Of a stretch of 64,000 nucleotides of DNA, positions 24,580 through 35,106 are shown in pieces. This DNA is from Mesocentrotus franciscanus (lineage: Eukaryota; Echinodermata; Echinoidea; Camarodonta; Strongylocentrotidae), in NCBI GenBank assembly GCA_037976565.1, contig CP137666.1:55608740-55672739 (forward strand), written 5' to 3'. Below the pieces are notes generated by a model. The model was not told the DNA's origin, did not search any database, and saw only the letters and a list, made by a program, of their open reading frames with translations. Positions within the stretch are counted from its first letter, which is position 1; each line of letters begins with the position of its first letter. The translations under genes and the position numbers were made by a program.

Positions 24580-26525
24580 TGAGGAAGGAACATGTGCTGC
24601 TCTAAACTCAAGTTAATCAAGTAAGAAAGGATGGGAGCGAATGTGGAGGAACAGTCCATTAATAATTTAGTGGGAACAGGGTCTAACTGACATGATTTGG
24701 GGGGTAGTTTACGTAAGAGTGACATAATCTCCTTAGGGGTAGTAGGTTGTATTACTTCAAAGGAAGAGGAAGTAAGGGGATGGTGTGGTGTTTCGTCAGG
24801 TGATAAACTGTCGCAGATGGTCTTGACTTTCGTCTGGAAGAAGTGGGTGAATGTAGAGGCCATTTGCTGGCTGTCCGTGTGGGCTGGAAGTGGTGATGAC
24901 TGTCGACGATTCAGAAGTCGGTTTGCTACTGAGAAGAGCTTTCTGGAATCATTCCGACAGTCTTCAATAAGATCTACAAAGTATGAGCGCTTCGCCCTTT
25001 TCACAAGTGAATTTACGAGGTCACGCTGGGCACAGTACAGATCTTTGTCAGTCTGAAGTCGGCCATTGGCCCTCCATTTCCTCTCCAGTTGTCTACGTAT
25101 CCTCTTCTGAGTACGAATGTCATTGGTATACCACGGACAGTCTGCATGATTCCTCACTTTCCGTGATCTCTGAGGAGCATGAGCATCTAGAACCCTCCCG
25201 AGTTCTAACTTGTAGTGATGAACAGCTTCTTCGACACTACATGTAGCAGAAGCAGTGATATTGCAGTCAGCAATGCTATTCGCGAAGGTCTCTCTGTCAA
25301 TATCTCTGATGTTACGACTGACATATGTAGAGTGGGTCCGACTAGGCTTAGCGAAGTTTAGCTTCCATAAGATAGCAGAATGGTCGGAGATGCCAGGTAT
25401 GACCTGAGGTTTCGAACACATGATTTGATCATCAGCGTTCCGCACCATGACAACGTCCAGGATGTGACCCTTGTCATGGGTAGGAGATTTGACTAGCTGG
25501 GAGATGCCGTGACTAGTGAGAAGATCATTAAACTTTTGTGTGTTCGGTGCAGAGTTATTGTCCAAGTGAATGTTCAAGTCGCCGGTGATGACAAAAGGTG
25601 GAGTTCTGTACATTCTACCATCAAGAAAGTCAGAGAATTCTTCCAGAAATTTGGAGAAGCTATGTCCACCAGGCGGCCTGTAGATTACCGAGATGTCCAT
25701 ACAGCTTGAGTCACTGGAGATAGTTGCAGACATACATTCAAAACTGTCGTAGTTTTCTGATGACATAATAACCTGGAGACTGTCTTTATAAAGAAAAGCC
25801 ACCCCACCACCCCGCCCAGAGGCTCGTGGACAGTGTTTGAAAATGTAAGAGCCTGGGCAAAGGTCAGCCACGACTGCATCATCATCGGATGATAGCCATG
25901 TTTCACAAATACAGACAAAATCTAATTTGTGATCAACGACAAAATCTTGAAATATGGTTGATTTATTGCGCAGAGAGCGGGAGTTGAGAGTACCAAATTT
26001 AAGATGGTCCTTAAAGCGATCACGCCCACCCCTCTTACCCCGATGTGTCCTCCGCCTTCGACACGATCTACTGATCCCGAGAGAAACCAGCCGATCCCAA
26101 ACAAAGTGATTCTCCTCTCGCCATTTTCCAGAGGAACGGCCATCCCAAATATTAAGGGCATGAAGAGTCTGACTATCATAGGTATAATCTATAGTCAAGG
26201 AATCATCGGAACAGTTAGGTCCTTGAGAGGAAGGCCCAGGGTTGGGGCTGATGTCTCCCGAGATCAGTAGTAAAATGCGGAATCTTGAAACAGAATTAGC
26301 ATACCGCTGAATGGGAGTACCAATGTACTTGTACTTTCCCTTATGTTGTACAGCTACATTACATGAATCAGTGGTATAATGCACAAGTACAGTACAAGAA
26401 TCAGTAGTGTAACATACAATGCATACAATAGATACAAAGGCTATTAGGATAGCCACCTTCATTGTGTAACTCGCACAACCGTGCAGACTGTGCACTAACA
26501 TGTGGAGTAAAGGTATGACAGGCAA
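24576..26525 (-). pseudogene. LINE B N-terminal leader and endonuclease
   Basis: Residues ~21-40 form a hydrophobic segment, followed by a short internal duplication (YTTDSC twice). At residues 81-98 lies LLLISGDISPNPGP, a 2A-like motif. The AP endonuclease follows: TLNSRSLRNK, CICETWL (catalytic Glu), VIYRPPGG, GDLNIHLD (Asp/Asn) and GISDHSAIL (Asp-His). All main catalytic motifs are visible. A linker with FFQTKV and PPKSCQLDPVPT motifs leads towards the RT, but the frame is lost after SLEQ at about 24,595. Confidence 0.85.
26232..26285 (-). other. 2A-like peptide motif in LINE B
   Basis: Residues 81-98 of the leader read RFRILLLISG then DISPNPGP. Canonical 2A ribosome-skipping peptides end D(V/I)ExNPGP. 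Here Glu is replaced by Ser, while Asp-Ile, Asn-Pro-Gly-Pro and the hydrophobic run are kept. 2A-like sequences at the N-terminus of LINE proteins are known from sea urchin. Activity of this variant is uncertain. Confidence 0.7.
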
Positions 26526-26757
26526 GTGAATATGGCTACTTACAACACAAGTAAGGCAGTGGTGAATGCAAAACCAGTAGATGTAAAATGTATGACAAAT
26601 ATCACATGAAATATGGCCAAAATAGTCTAGTAGCCTCCTGAAGACATACAGAATCAGATGATATAGATAGAGTAACTGAATAACAGATTAAACAAGAAAA
26701 ATATACAGTAAAGTGCAGAGCTCTGTGGGCGGGCATCCACCAGGCGCGCACAACCCT

Positions 26758-27330
26758 AAAAAAAAATAAAAAAAAAAAAATATCTGATTTTGATATAAAT
26801 CTGATACATGATCAGGTGTGGAACTCACATTAGACCTTGAACACAAGTGTGTGCATTCACACCGGATGAGGGGTTTCCACGTCTCCTATCTCGACACAGC
26901 TTTGAATATAATGTACACCAAACTGACCAAAATATTCAAATCTTAATGCATTAGCAAGGATAGCAGCTGTTATGGTGTATAAATTTGATCACTGTCTATT
27001 GGACCAGATAGGTCGATGCATAGTATATTATACCATGGACAAGCAGCTCCGTGTTTGTAACGGGTCGACTGCACTGGTTGACTGGTTTTATTGTATTGTC
27101 GGCAAATGCTAATATTATTATATTTTTGTTGTGGAGAAATTTTATGTAAGAGGTTTATGTCTGGCGTCTTGTAATATATATTGTGTGTATACGCGCGGTC
27201 AGGCAATTTCGTTGTATTTCAGTCATTTCGTGAGAAAATAGGCATGAACAATAATTGATGACTCCTAATATGCACAGATCTCTAACACAAAGTCATAATA
27301 CACAATATTTCAGAGTTGTTGTTGTTGTTG
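26758..27330. other. Intergenic, nothing recognised
   Basis: It starts with an A-rich run (about 26,757-26,780) next to the 5' end of LINE B. No feature is otherwise supported. Confidence 0.4.
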
Positions 27331-27513
27331 TTTGTAGCGGTCACCCCTGAATCGGAGGAGGCGTCCAAAAAGTGGGCCTTTTGACGAAAAATAGTATTTT
27401 GTAGTTAATGTTGAATATAAGGGAACCTTAAAATACTATTTACAAAACATTACTTTTCGTCAAAAGGGCCGCTTTTTTATACTCCCCCTCCAATTCGTGG
27501 GTGACCGCTACAA
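27331..27513. mobile_element. MITE with GTAGCGGTCACC ends
   Basis: TTTGTAGCGGTCACCC (27,331) is matched by its complement ending near 27,513. Inner blocks CCTTTTGACGAAAA and TAGTATTTT are also inverted, giving arms of about 70 bp. It is non-coding; target duplication is not resolved. Confidence 0.75.
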
Positions 27514-27631
27514 ATAAAAACAATATCGATTTTTAAAAGACCTGTGAAATTTTGTGAGCTTTGGTATAATCTTTCGAATAAACTAGGTGTGCTTAGTTTG
27601 TGATGTATATTGGCAACCAACTAAAACAGGT

Positions 27632-29030
27632 GAAACGCTCTCGGCGGTCTCGCCTGCATTACGCAATTCAGCATTACGCAATTCGATATGATGAAAAATT
27701 GAGGTTGGGACATTATTTTTATAGGCAGGGTGGCCCATTTGCAGACCCCCGAAAATGAAATTCTCTGAATATAATAAGCATTTTGAAGTGAATATTGATT
27801 ATGAATCATCAGAATAATTATTTACTGTATCATAAGAATACAATATGAGATTTGGTGTATGGGTAAGACTATAAATGTTTCAATGCTTGTCAGTAATTTA
27901 CAAATAAAGTTATCTAATAAACTTTTTAAGAAAAGAGGATTTTTCAGCATTTTGTGTAAAAACAATTGGAAGGTAAAGCCCATCTACATCACATCACGTC
28001 TCATTAGCATAATGAGAACATTATTATGAGATATACTCCAATATATATTATCGAAACATCAATATTGTCACCTAGCTGTAACTGATCATGTACATACTAG
28101 GCCTGGGATCGAATACTAAAATTACTATTAGAATATTCATGGGAAAGTACTCGAATGATTCAAATATTTACTTTCATGAAATATGAACAAATAACAATTT
28201 ATTTATTAATTCTCATATTAAATTTTGAGAACATAATCCAAGTCTACTAACCTAAAATGACCTTTGACCTTGACTTTGTGACCTGGAATTTGTGTCACAT
28301 GATTTGTGATACTTGATAGCCCTTGGGTACAAGTTTCATGGAATTTGAACAAACACTTTTGAAATTATGCTAAAATTTCAAAATCTTGATGTTGATGCCA
28401 CAACAAAGTCTAAGTTTCCAGACCTGAAATGACATTTGACCTTTACTTTGTCACCTAAAAGACTAATAACATGATTGGTGATACTTGATAACCCTTATGT
28501 TCAAGTTTCATGGAATAGGAATGTATACTTTCAAAATTATGATAACAATTTAAAAAATCTTAGCCTGATGCCACAACATAGTTAAGTTTGTTGACCTGAA
28601 ATGACCTTTGACCTTGACCTAGTGGGCTGAAATTCTACTCACATGATTGGGGATACTTGATAACCCTTTAGTCTAAGTTTCATTGAATAAGAACTTATAC
28701 TTTCAAAATTATATTACAAATTCAAAAACTTAACCTCAGGTTAAGTTTTTGATGATGATGCCACAACATAGTCTAAGTTTGTTGACCTGAAATGACCTTT
28801 GACCTTGACTTTGTGACCTGAAATTTTCCTCACATGATTGGGGATACTTGATAACCCTTTAGTCCAAGTTTCATTTAATAGGACCTTATACTTTCAAAAT
28901 TATATTAACAATTCAAAAACTTAACCTTAGGTTAAGTTTTGATGTTGACGCCGCCGCCGCCGCCGTCGCCGCCGCCGCCACCGGAAAAGCGGCGCCTATG
29001 TCTCGCTTTTTGCTACGCAGGCGAGACAAA
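27632..29030. mobile_element. GTCTCGCCTGC-ended repeat with TGACCTTTGACCTT array (copy 1 of 3)
   Basis: It starts GAAACGCTCTCGGCGGTCTC, with GTCTCGCCTGC from 27,647 and its complement near 29,017-29,027. The interior holds about four ~170-200-bp units, each with TGACCTTTGACCTTGACTT, CTTGATAACCCTT and AAGTTTCAT blocks, then a GCC-repeat tract (about 28,948-28,982). TGACCTTTGACCT is a DR1-type nuclear-receptor half-site pair. Copies 2 and 3 are at 38,968-39,800 and 52,021-52,632. Confidence 0.8.
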
Positions 29031-30082
29031 AACTAAGCAATATCGATATTTGAATTTGCATGGCCTCCGCTTTTTAGTCGACAACAATGGAACCAGATGA
29101 CATGACAAGCGCAAAGCAGTAGAAACGGTTGATGAGCGCTTGAGCTTGAGTGACCCGCTTCTGTATATTATGTGGTTTTAGGTAATACAAAATTGTACAT
29201 GACTTGTATGGTCAAATCGGCGCGACAGACGGTGATGATATTCTCTACATAATAACAGCTTACTGAAATGAACGGTCAGGCGGGATCGATGTACATTATT
29301 TGGTCACTTTTGTGGATAAAATCTGAGGTATATATTACGTGAAATGTAAAACTACTCATTCGGTGTGAACGTACAGATATACTTGCATCTGATCAAGTCT
29401 TGTTTTGTGTTGATGGAGACTGATTTTCTGAGGTGCACAACATAAATGTGAGTTATACTCATGACGAGTCAATGCCGCCTTTCTATATACATCAGATATA
29501 GGCCTTTTTCATGTCATTTATTTTTTCTCAATAGATTGTTCTGAACCATGTGTTTATGTGCTTAGTTGATAGACGAACATCCTTATGGTCAAGCTGAATC
29601 ATATGGTTATAATCTAATTATATAGGCAGATATAATATAAGACGTTGACGAAAGGTTCATTTGACCACACCAGCAGAAAATGATCAATGCTTTACCGACA
29701 GCCCAGGGCACCGCCAAAACAAAGAAATAATTTTAAAAAAGGGAACTTGCCTGCCTTGTGGTCTGTAGCCCAATTAAATTGTCTGTCCCAAAATGATTTA
29801 AAACTAACTGTGCATCCTATAAAGGAAGATTCTCGAAAAAACTAGGGACGGGCACACCGACCCCGTGCCCCGGCCCCTTTTAAAAGCCAGTGTGGACGAT
29901 AATACATTCAGCGCACTGCCAAAGTGTGTCCCTTTCAATATTTCGACCCAATTTCCTAAAGAGTGACCCTTTTTTTCCACAAAATTTTGGATCCGCCCAT
30001 AGGAGGAAATTATTGAGCGTGTGCCTCAATTTTAAAGATGGATTGATACCCCTGATCACATCACATTTTCATTGAAGTTTTT
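29031..30082. other. Intergenic, nothing recognised
   Basis: No gene is seen. A C-rich GGGCAC/CCGTGCCCC segment near 29,847-29,880 and a GATCCGCC motif near 29,990 may be remnants of a DNA element. Confidence 0.4.
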
Positions 30083-30157
30083 TTCTTCTTCTTCTTTCTT
30101 CTTCTTCTTCTTCTTCTTCTTCTTCTTCTTCTTCTTCTTCTTCTTTCTTTCTTTTCT
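30083..30157. repeat. (CTT)n microsatellite
   Basis: A long CTT run with minor interruptions; poly-Arg/Lys frames on the opposite strand are artefacts. Confidence 0.95.
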
Positions 30158-30190
30158 TTGCAGTTATCCAGCCGCAGAGAATAAACAGTA

Positions 30191-30347
30191 AAGTCTAGCT
30201 CCGAGGTCTGCAGAGCAACTATGACAGGGTTAAAAATGCCTAGCTTAGCTAACATAATTGATCGGCCTTTTCCTGACACTTTTCCTCTCCTGTGACGCAT
30301 CCAACATATTGGTAAGCCCCCTCATCGGCAAGGGAAGCCATTTCTAT
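30191..30347 (+). pseudogene. Truncated UGT 5'-end copy
   Basis: About 157 bp matches the sense strand of the UGT start region (20,225-20,390), beginning upstream of the ATG and running through the signal peptide to GGGAAGCCATTTCTAT. A 2-nt deletion inside the signal-peptide codons (at ACATAATTGATC) shifts the frame and leads to an early TGA. It lies inverted relative to the UGT, about 10 kb away. The inclusion of 5' non-coding sequence points to a DNA-level duplication or a retrocopy of a longer transcript. Confidence 0.85.
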
Positions 30348-30871
30348 AAAATTACACTATTTAAGAGACCCCTTCAAAATAATTCAACCTAAAACTGCAA
30401 ACAAATAATCCAGTTTTTAGCCACATAATATGTTTTCATGGCCGGTGGCCCACCATCATACTGTTCTGTTTTTTTTTGTGTGTGTGTGAGAAAACACAGC
30501 AGTAAATCACAATTTTCCCAAAATTAATATTGATTAATCTTTTATTGATTAATCTTAACCTATTGATTAAATAGGTTGAAAGATAAATTGGACAATTTCC
30601 TGACCTTCCTAGAACTCAACACCCCACCCCAGAACTCGGCCCACGCAATACATAGGTCTTTGGGCCCATATCGGTATGTGCAAACGCGGAATAGCTTTGC
30701 GCGCAGTCATGCCAAGTACTTCTTTTTATTTCTTTAAAAAACAAACTAATTACCACGCTAATTAGTTTATTCAGGTATCCTTTGCAACTTTTTATCTAAT
30801 CAATGCAAATTCTTCTTTAAAAAATGTGATTTTTTTTTGCATTAAAATTTTTTCAGAGGGAATTCCGGGAA
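30348..30871. other. Intergenic, nothing recognised
   Basis: A short inverted ATTGATTAA motif near 30,530-30,570 is the only structure seen. Confidence 0.4.
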
Positions 30872-31150
30872 TCTCTCTCTCTCTCTCTCTATTTCTCTCT
30901 CTCTCTCTCTCTCTTTCTTTTCCCTCGATATACTTCGTTTTCTATTTTGACAGAGCAATAGGGGGCGGGGTGTTTAACCCCGCCCCCGCCCCCCCCGGCC
31001 CCCTGCGTACGCGCATGGCAACATCTACATCATAATAGGCTACCATGGATAAACAAGACATACTGTTATTATTATTGTTATTATTATTATCATTATCATT
31101 ATTATTAGTATTATTATTATTATTATAATTATTATTATTATTATTATTAT
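30872..31150. repeat. CT, G/C and ATT low-complexity tracts
   Basis: (CT)n at about 30,872-30,915, a GGGGCGGGG/CCCCGCCCCC stem near 30,960-30,990, and (ATT)n at about 31,063-31,150. Confidence 0.85.
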
Positions 31151-31159
31151 GTAATATAT

Positions 31160-32491
31160 AGGCCTACCATTGGTACTACCAACCCAAGACAAAAATCCAA
31201 TTGAAACCAATTGAACACCAATTGAATTTTCAATTGGTTTCAATTGGTTCCAATTGCTTTTAATTGGTCTCAATGGGACTTTAATAGGACTTCAGTTGGT
31301 TTCAATTGGTCCAATTGGCCCTATTTTGGACTTCAATTGGTCCAATTGAAACTAATTGAAATCCTTTTTAAAGTCTAATGGGGCCAATTGGTCCAATTGA
31401 AATCCCATTAAAGTCTAATGGGGCCAATTGGACCAATTGAAACCAATTGAAATCCCATTAAAGTCTAATGAGGCCAATTGGTCCAATTGAAACCAATTGA
31501 AATCTCATTAAAGTCTAATGGGGCCAATTGGTCCAATTGAAACCAATTGAAAATTCAATAGGTGTTCAATTGGTTTCAACCAATAGGACCCATAGAAACC
31601 AATAGGACCAATGCTCAATAGAAACCAATTAGACCAATAGAAACCAATAGGACCAATATGATCAATAAGACCAATAGAACCCAATGGGACCAGTAGAAAC
31701 CAATAGGACCAATAGAAACCAATAGGACCAATAGAAACAATCCAATAGAAACCAATAGAAACCAACAGATCTTTGTATCTCATGAATATTCATTAGTATA
31801 CTCTACACGTGTCACAGAAAAATACATTTATCATGATTTGTTAAGCAAATTATGACAATGCACATCAATTTTGTGATTTGTATTTTCCTTCAGCAATTCA
31901 TTGACCAATAGATTATTTGTCTGATCATGTTACAATTACATGTACGTTTTAGCAATAGATATATTGATTATATGATTACTAACCAAGAAATATCATGTAT
32001 ATGTTTATTATATATCTTTGTACGAGCCTCATTGTTTTCTAAAGTCAATTTTGAATTCACTTCAAATGATCTGTGTGATGGAGTAAATGCATTTGAGATT
32101 AGCATATACCTATTGTCAGTTGCCAACATTGATTATGAAGTATCGATTTATCAATAGTTCTCGATTTACCAATTGCCAGTTGGTTTCAATGGGGACCAAT
32201 TGCCTTTCGGTTTCAATGGGAACCAATTGCCAATTGGTTTCAATAGGTACCCTTTGTTTCACTTTCCATGTACTCCAAATTGCCAATTGGTATTCAATTG
32301 GGATTCAATGGGGACATTCAATGGGGACCAATTGCCTTTCGGTTTCAATGGGGACCAATTGCCAATTGGTTTCAATAGGTACCCATTGTTTCACTTTCCA
32401 TGTACTCCAAATTGACAATTGGGATTCAGTGGGGACATTCAATGGGGATTCAATTGGATTTTCGTCTTGGGAATGTACCAACGCCATAGGC
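31160..32491. mobile_element. CAATTG-rich foldback element
   Basis: The termini share an inverted ~45-bp block (TAGGCCTA, TTGGTAC, CCCAAGAC-AAAATCCAATTG) at 31,160-31,204 and about 32,448-32,491. The left arm (to about 31,780) and right arm (about 32,165-32,460) are made of short tandem motifs built on the palindromes CAATTG and CCAATTGG, such as ACCAATTGAAACC and GGGGCCAATTGG. A ~380-bp AT-rich centre separates them. Open frames such as 32,087-32,515 are repeat translations. Confidence 0.75.
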
Positions 32492-32652
32492 CTACCAACG
32501 TACCAACCCGCGTAGTGTCAAGATTTGCGCCCTCTATGTTTTATGCTAAACAATAACAATCGAATCTGAGGTTGACCAAGTTAATGATGGTAAAGGTTCG
32601 AGAAACGTACGGTAAGTAGAATTGTGCCTTTATAAAACACAATAAGACATAA

Positions 32653-32813
32653 GGACCCCGTTGCATAAAACTTACCATTGATGGTAACTTTGCCATCAAT
32701 GGTAACTACCATGGTAACAGGGCTCAACAGCCAATCAAAATCAGGGTTTCCATGGTAGTTACCATTGATGGCAAAGTTACCATCAATGGTAAGTTTTGTG
32801 CAACGGGGCCCTG
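32653..32813. mobile_element. Palindromic MITE with CCCCGTTGCA ends
   Basis: CCCCGTTGCATAAAACTTACC (left) pairs with the right end near 32,790-32,810. Inner blocks ATTGATGGTAACTTTGCCAT and TACCATGGTAAC continue the inverted repeat, so nearly the whole 160 bp can fold into one hairpin with a ~35-nt loop. Confidence 0.85.
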
Positions 32814-32905
32814 GTCTGCAATTAAGCCGGTACATATTTTAGAATTGGATTTAGGGTCTAATTCAATTTCATATCGTTCGTTTGATTATGTGAAATGTTA
32901 AAGAG

Positions 32906-32950
32906 TTATAGTAAAAACGCCTTTACTACGGGTAAAATAGCTCACCTATA

Positions 32951-32996
<46 letters not shown>

Positions 32997-33090
32997 GGGG
33001 TTTCCCCGCGCAGGTTCGAACCCTGCTCGCAGCGCCATTATAGTAAAAACGCCTTTACTACGGGTAAAATAGCTCACCTATAGCGTCACT
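32906..33090. repeat. 53-bp perfect direct repeats flanking a tRNA-like 79-bp insert
   Basis: 32,906-32,958 and 33,038-33,090 are identical (TTATAGTAAAAACGCC through TAGCGTCACT). The 79 bp between them look like the 3' part of a type II tRNA: a CTTAAGA loop, a CGGGGTTTCCCCG variable-arm hairpin, a CAGGTTCGAACCCTG T-arm, and a 3' CCA. Confidence 0.75.
32959..33037 (+). ncRNA. tRNA-derived fragment (3' portion, Leu/Ser type) ending in CCA
   Basis: The T-arm is perfect, with GGTTCGAACCC as the B-box. The long variable arm indicates Leu or Ser type. The loop CTTAAGA would give a UAA (Leu) anticodon, but the anticodon stem pairs badly and the 5' acceptor strand is missing, so this is not a working tRNA gene. 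The genomic CCA just before the second direct repeat suggests insertion of a processed tRNA. Confidence 0.5.
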
Positions 33091-33162
33091 GCAACGGTGT
33101 ACTGATCTTCGTAGCGGTTCTGTGGTGATGCTCCGACTATCTGGTTCTGTTACTGGTCTGCA

Positions 33163-33590
33163 CAGGGGCGGATCCAGCTAGCGGCAAGGGAGGGGGCCTA
33201 AAAAGGGGCCCACTTCGTGCGAAAATTTGAAATTCGTGCCGGTCGATTTTTCGCTCAGTGGGGTAGTGAGCAAAAAAAAATTTTTGGCACCCGAAAATTT
33301 TTCCCTACGGAAGGGTAATTTTTTCCACCACCACCCCTTGGGCGCCAGGGTAGTGAGCACAATTTTTTGGCACCCGAAAAAATTTCCTACGGGAAGGGTT
33401 ATTTTTTCCCACCGCCACCCCTTGGGCGCCAGGGTAGTGAGCACAATTTTTGGCACCCGAAAAAATTTCCTACGGGAAGGGTTATTTTTTCCCACCGCCA
33501 CCCCTTGGGCGCCAGGAGGGCCCAAAAAGGGTGTTTTCACCTGTTTTTTTCTAGGGAGGGGCCCGCCCCGGCCCCCTGGATCCGCCACTG
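33163..33590. mobile_element. hAT-type MITE with perfect 8-bp target duplication
   Basis: It starts CAGGGGCGGATCCAG and ends CTGGATCCGCCACTG, inverted with one mismatch. GGTCTGCA flanks both sides (33,155-33,162 and 33,591-33,598). Eight-bp duplications and CAG-GGCGG ends are characteristic of hAT elements. The 428-bp interior contains about three ~84-bp tandem units (TTGGGCGCCAGG spaced 84 and 83 bp). The 165- and 205-codon frames across it are repeat artefacts. Confidence 0.92.
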
Positions 33591-33598
33591 GGTCTGCA

Positions 33599-34075
33599 TC
33601 TGAGTCTGTCTGCTTGGTGGCGGGTTGGTGGCGGGTTTCGGCCCCTTTATATACCCGCACGCATGCGCGTACGTGCGACCCTAAAACGCAGCCCGACGTA
33701 CGTCCATGCGTGCGGCCCGTATAATCGGGGATCTCCATAGAGTGATATGATAGACTAGAGATAGAGACGAGTCGGGTTCTACATTCAATTTCCACGGAGC
33801 TTTACCGCTGCGACTACCGGGCGCGCGGGGCGGCAGCGGTGGTGCATGGCCTGGGTGTCTCAGCTCCGTGTGCTCCGTTGGTTTGTCGAGGTAGATCGTA
33901 GACTTAAATTACGCCTGTTACGGGTTTGGTGATTTATGACTTTGCATGAGGAACATCAACAACAATTACATCAATGTGATTATGAAATATATGTTGATAT
34001 CACCAAGCCTTACTTGGAATCCATTTTCCTGTAGGCCTAGTGTGTGGAAGTCTATGTAGATCTAACTCCAGGAAG
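33599..34075. other. Intergenic, GC-richer segment
   Basis: No gene is seen. A GCGCGCGGGGCGGCAGCGG stretch lies near 33,820-33,840. Confidence 0.35.
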
Positions 34076-34086
34076 CTAGATTTCTA

Positions 34087-35106
34087 AAGTGAGGTATATA
34101 ATTATATAATATTGACTGGCCTTGAGGGGTATATAAGAAATATTGACCAAGCTAAGATCATATTGCCCCGAGTCGAAAGACGAGGGCAATATGGTTTTAG
34201 CGCGGTCAATATTTCTTATATCCCCCGAAAGTAAAGCCAGTCAATATTTTTATTGTCATCCAAATCAGACATCTAGAGCAAATACAGAAATCCACCATGA
34301 CAATCTCAAAGAACTGAACAAACTTTGTCAAACCAGCACTGTGCATCCAGTGCTTGACGAAATTTGTGATACACTGCAAACAGTGTGCATTATTTTGGTG
34401 TGATTATTACGTCACAATAGAGTGCGCGCAAAGTGCGCAAGTTCTCGTACGCATAATAGATGCGCAATGAAAATGACAAAATACGGCGCGGTCAATATGA
34501 GACTATATTTTCACTCGTCTATACACGCAAAGTCTATACGGGCAGGGAGACCAAGGAAAATACAAAGAATATACCCTTCCGTTCACCACTGCTAATGAAA
34601 ACTAGGGCAATACGGTTTAGTAAATGACCAGCTCAGATGTCTGATACGGGTGATAATTATATAATATTGACTGGCCTTGAGGGGTATATAAGAAATATTG
34701 ACCAAGCTAAGATCATATTGCCCCGAGTCGAAAGACGAGGGCAATATGGTTTTAGCGCGGTCAATATTTCTTATATCCCACGAAAGTAAAGCCAGTCAAT
34801 ATTTTTATTGTCATCCAAATCAGACATCTAGAGCAAATACAGAAATCCACCATGACAATCTCAAAGAACTGAACAAACTTTGTCAAACCAGCACTGTGCA
34901 TCCAGTGCTTGACGAAATTTGTGATACACTGCAAACAGTGTGCATTATTTTGGTGTGATTATTACGTCACAATAGAGTGCGCGCAAAGTGCGCAGGTTCT
35001 CGTACGCATAATAGATGCGCAATGAAAATGACAAAATACGGCGCGGTCAATATGAGACTATATTTTCACTCGTCTCTACACGCAAAGTCTATACGGGCAG
35101 GGAGAC
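34087..35106. repeat. 554-bp tandem units, first block (about 1.9 units)
   Basis: Unit 1 runs 34,087-34,640 and unit 2 from 34,641 until it is cut at about 35,106 (GGGCAGGGAGACC). Each unit holds a ~135-bp hairpin (arms with TATTGACC and ATATTGCCC blocks), an ATTACGTCACAATAGAGTG segment and a GTGCGCGCAAAGTGCGCA segment. Confidence 0.85.

Larger units (their letters stand above)
23127..26757 (-). mobile_element. Nearly full-length L2-type LINE (LINE B), inactivated
   Basis: On the minus strand there is a likely 5' end near 26,757, a leader with a hydrophobic segment and a 2A-like motif, AP endonuclease, reverse transcriptase, and a 3' end (GGCGCGATATAAG then an ATTATT tail) near 23,127. Motifs such as LDLSSAFDTVNH and YADDIQL are typical of the L2 clade. 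The frame is broken at about 24,595 (1-nt shift), about 24,255 (small deletion plus shift) and about 23,340 (shift in a G run), so it is defective. Confidence 0.88.

Noticed and set aside
33178..33795. 205-codon minus-strand frame and the overlapping 165-codon plus-strand frame
   Set aside because: They lie across the tandem interior of a hAT-type MITE; both strands are open because of repeat composition.
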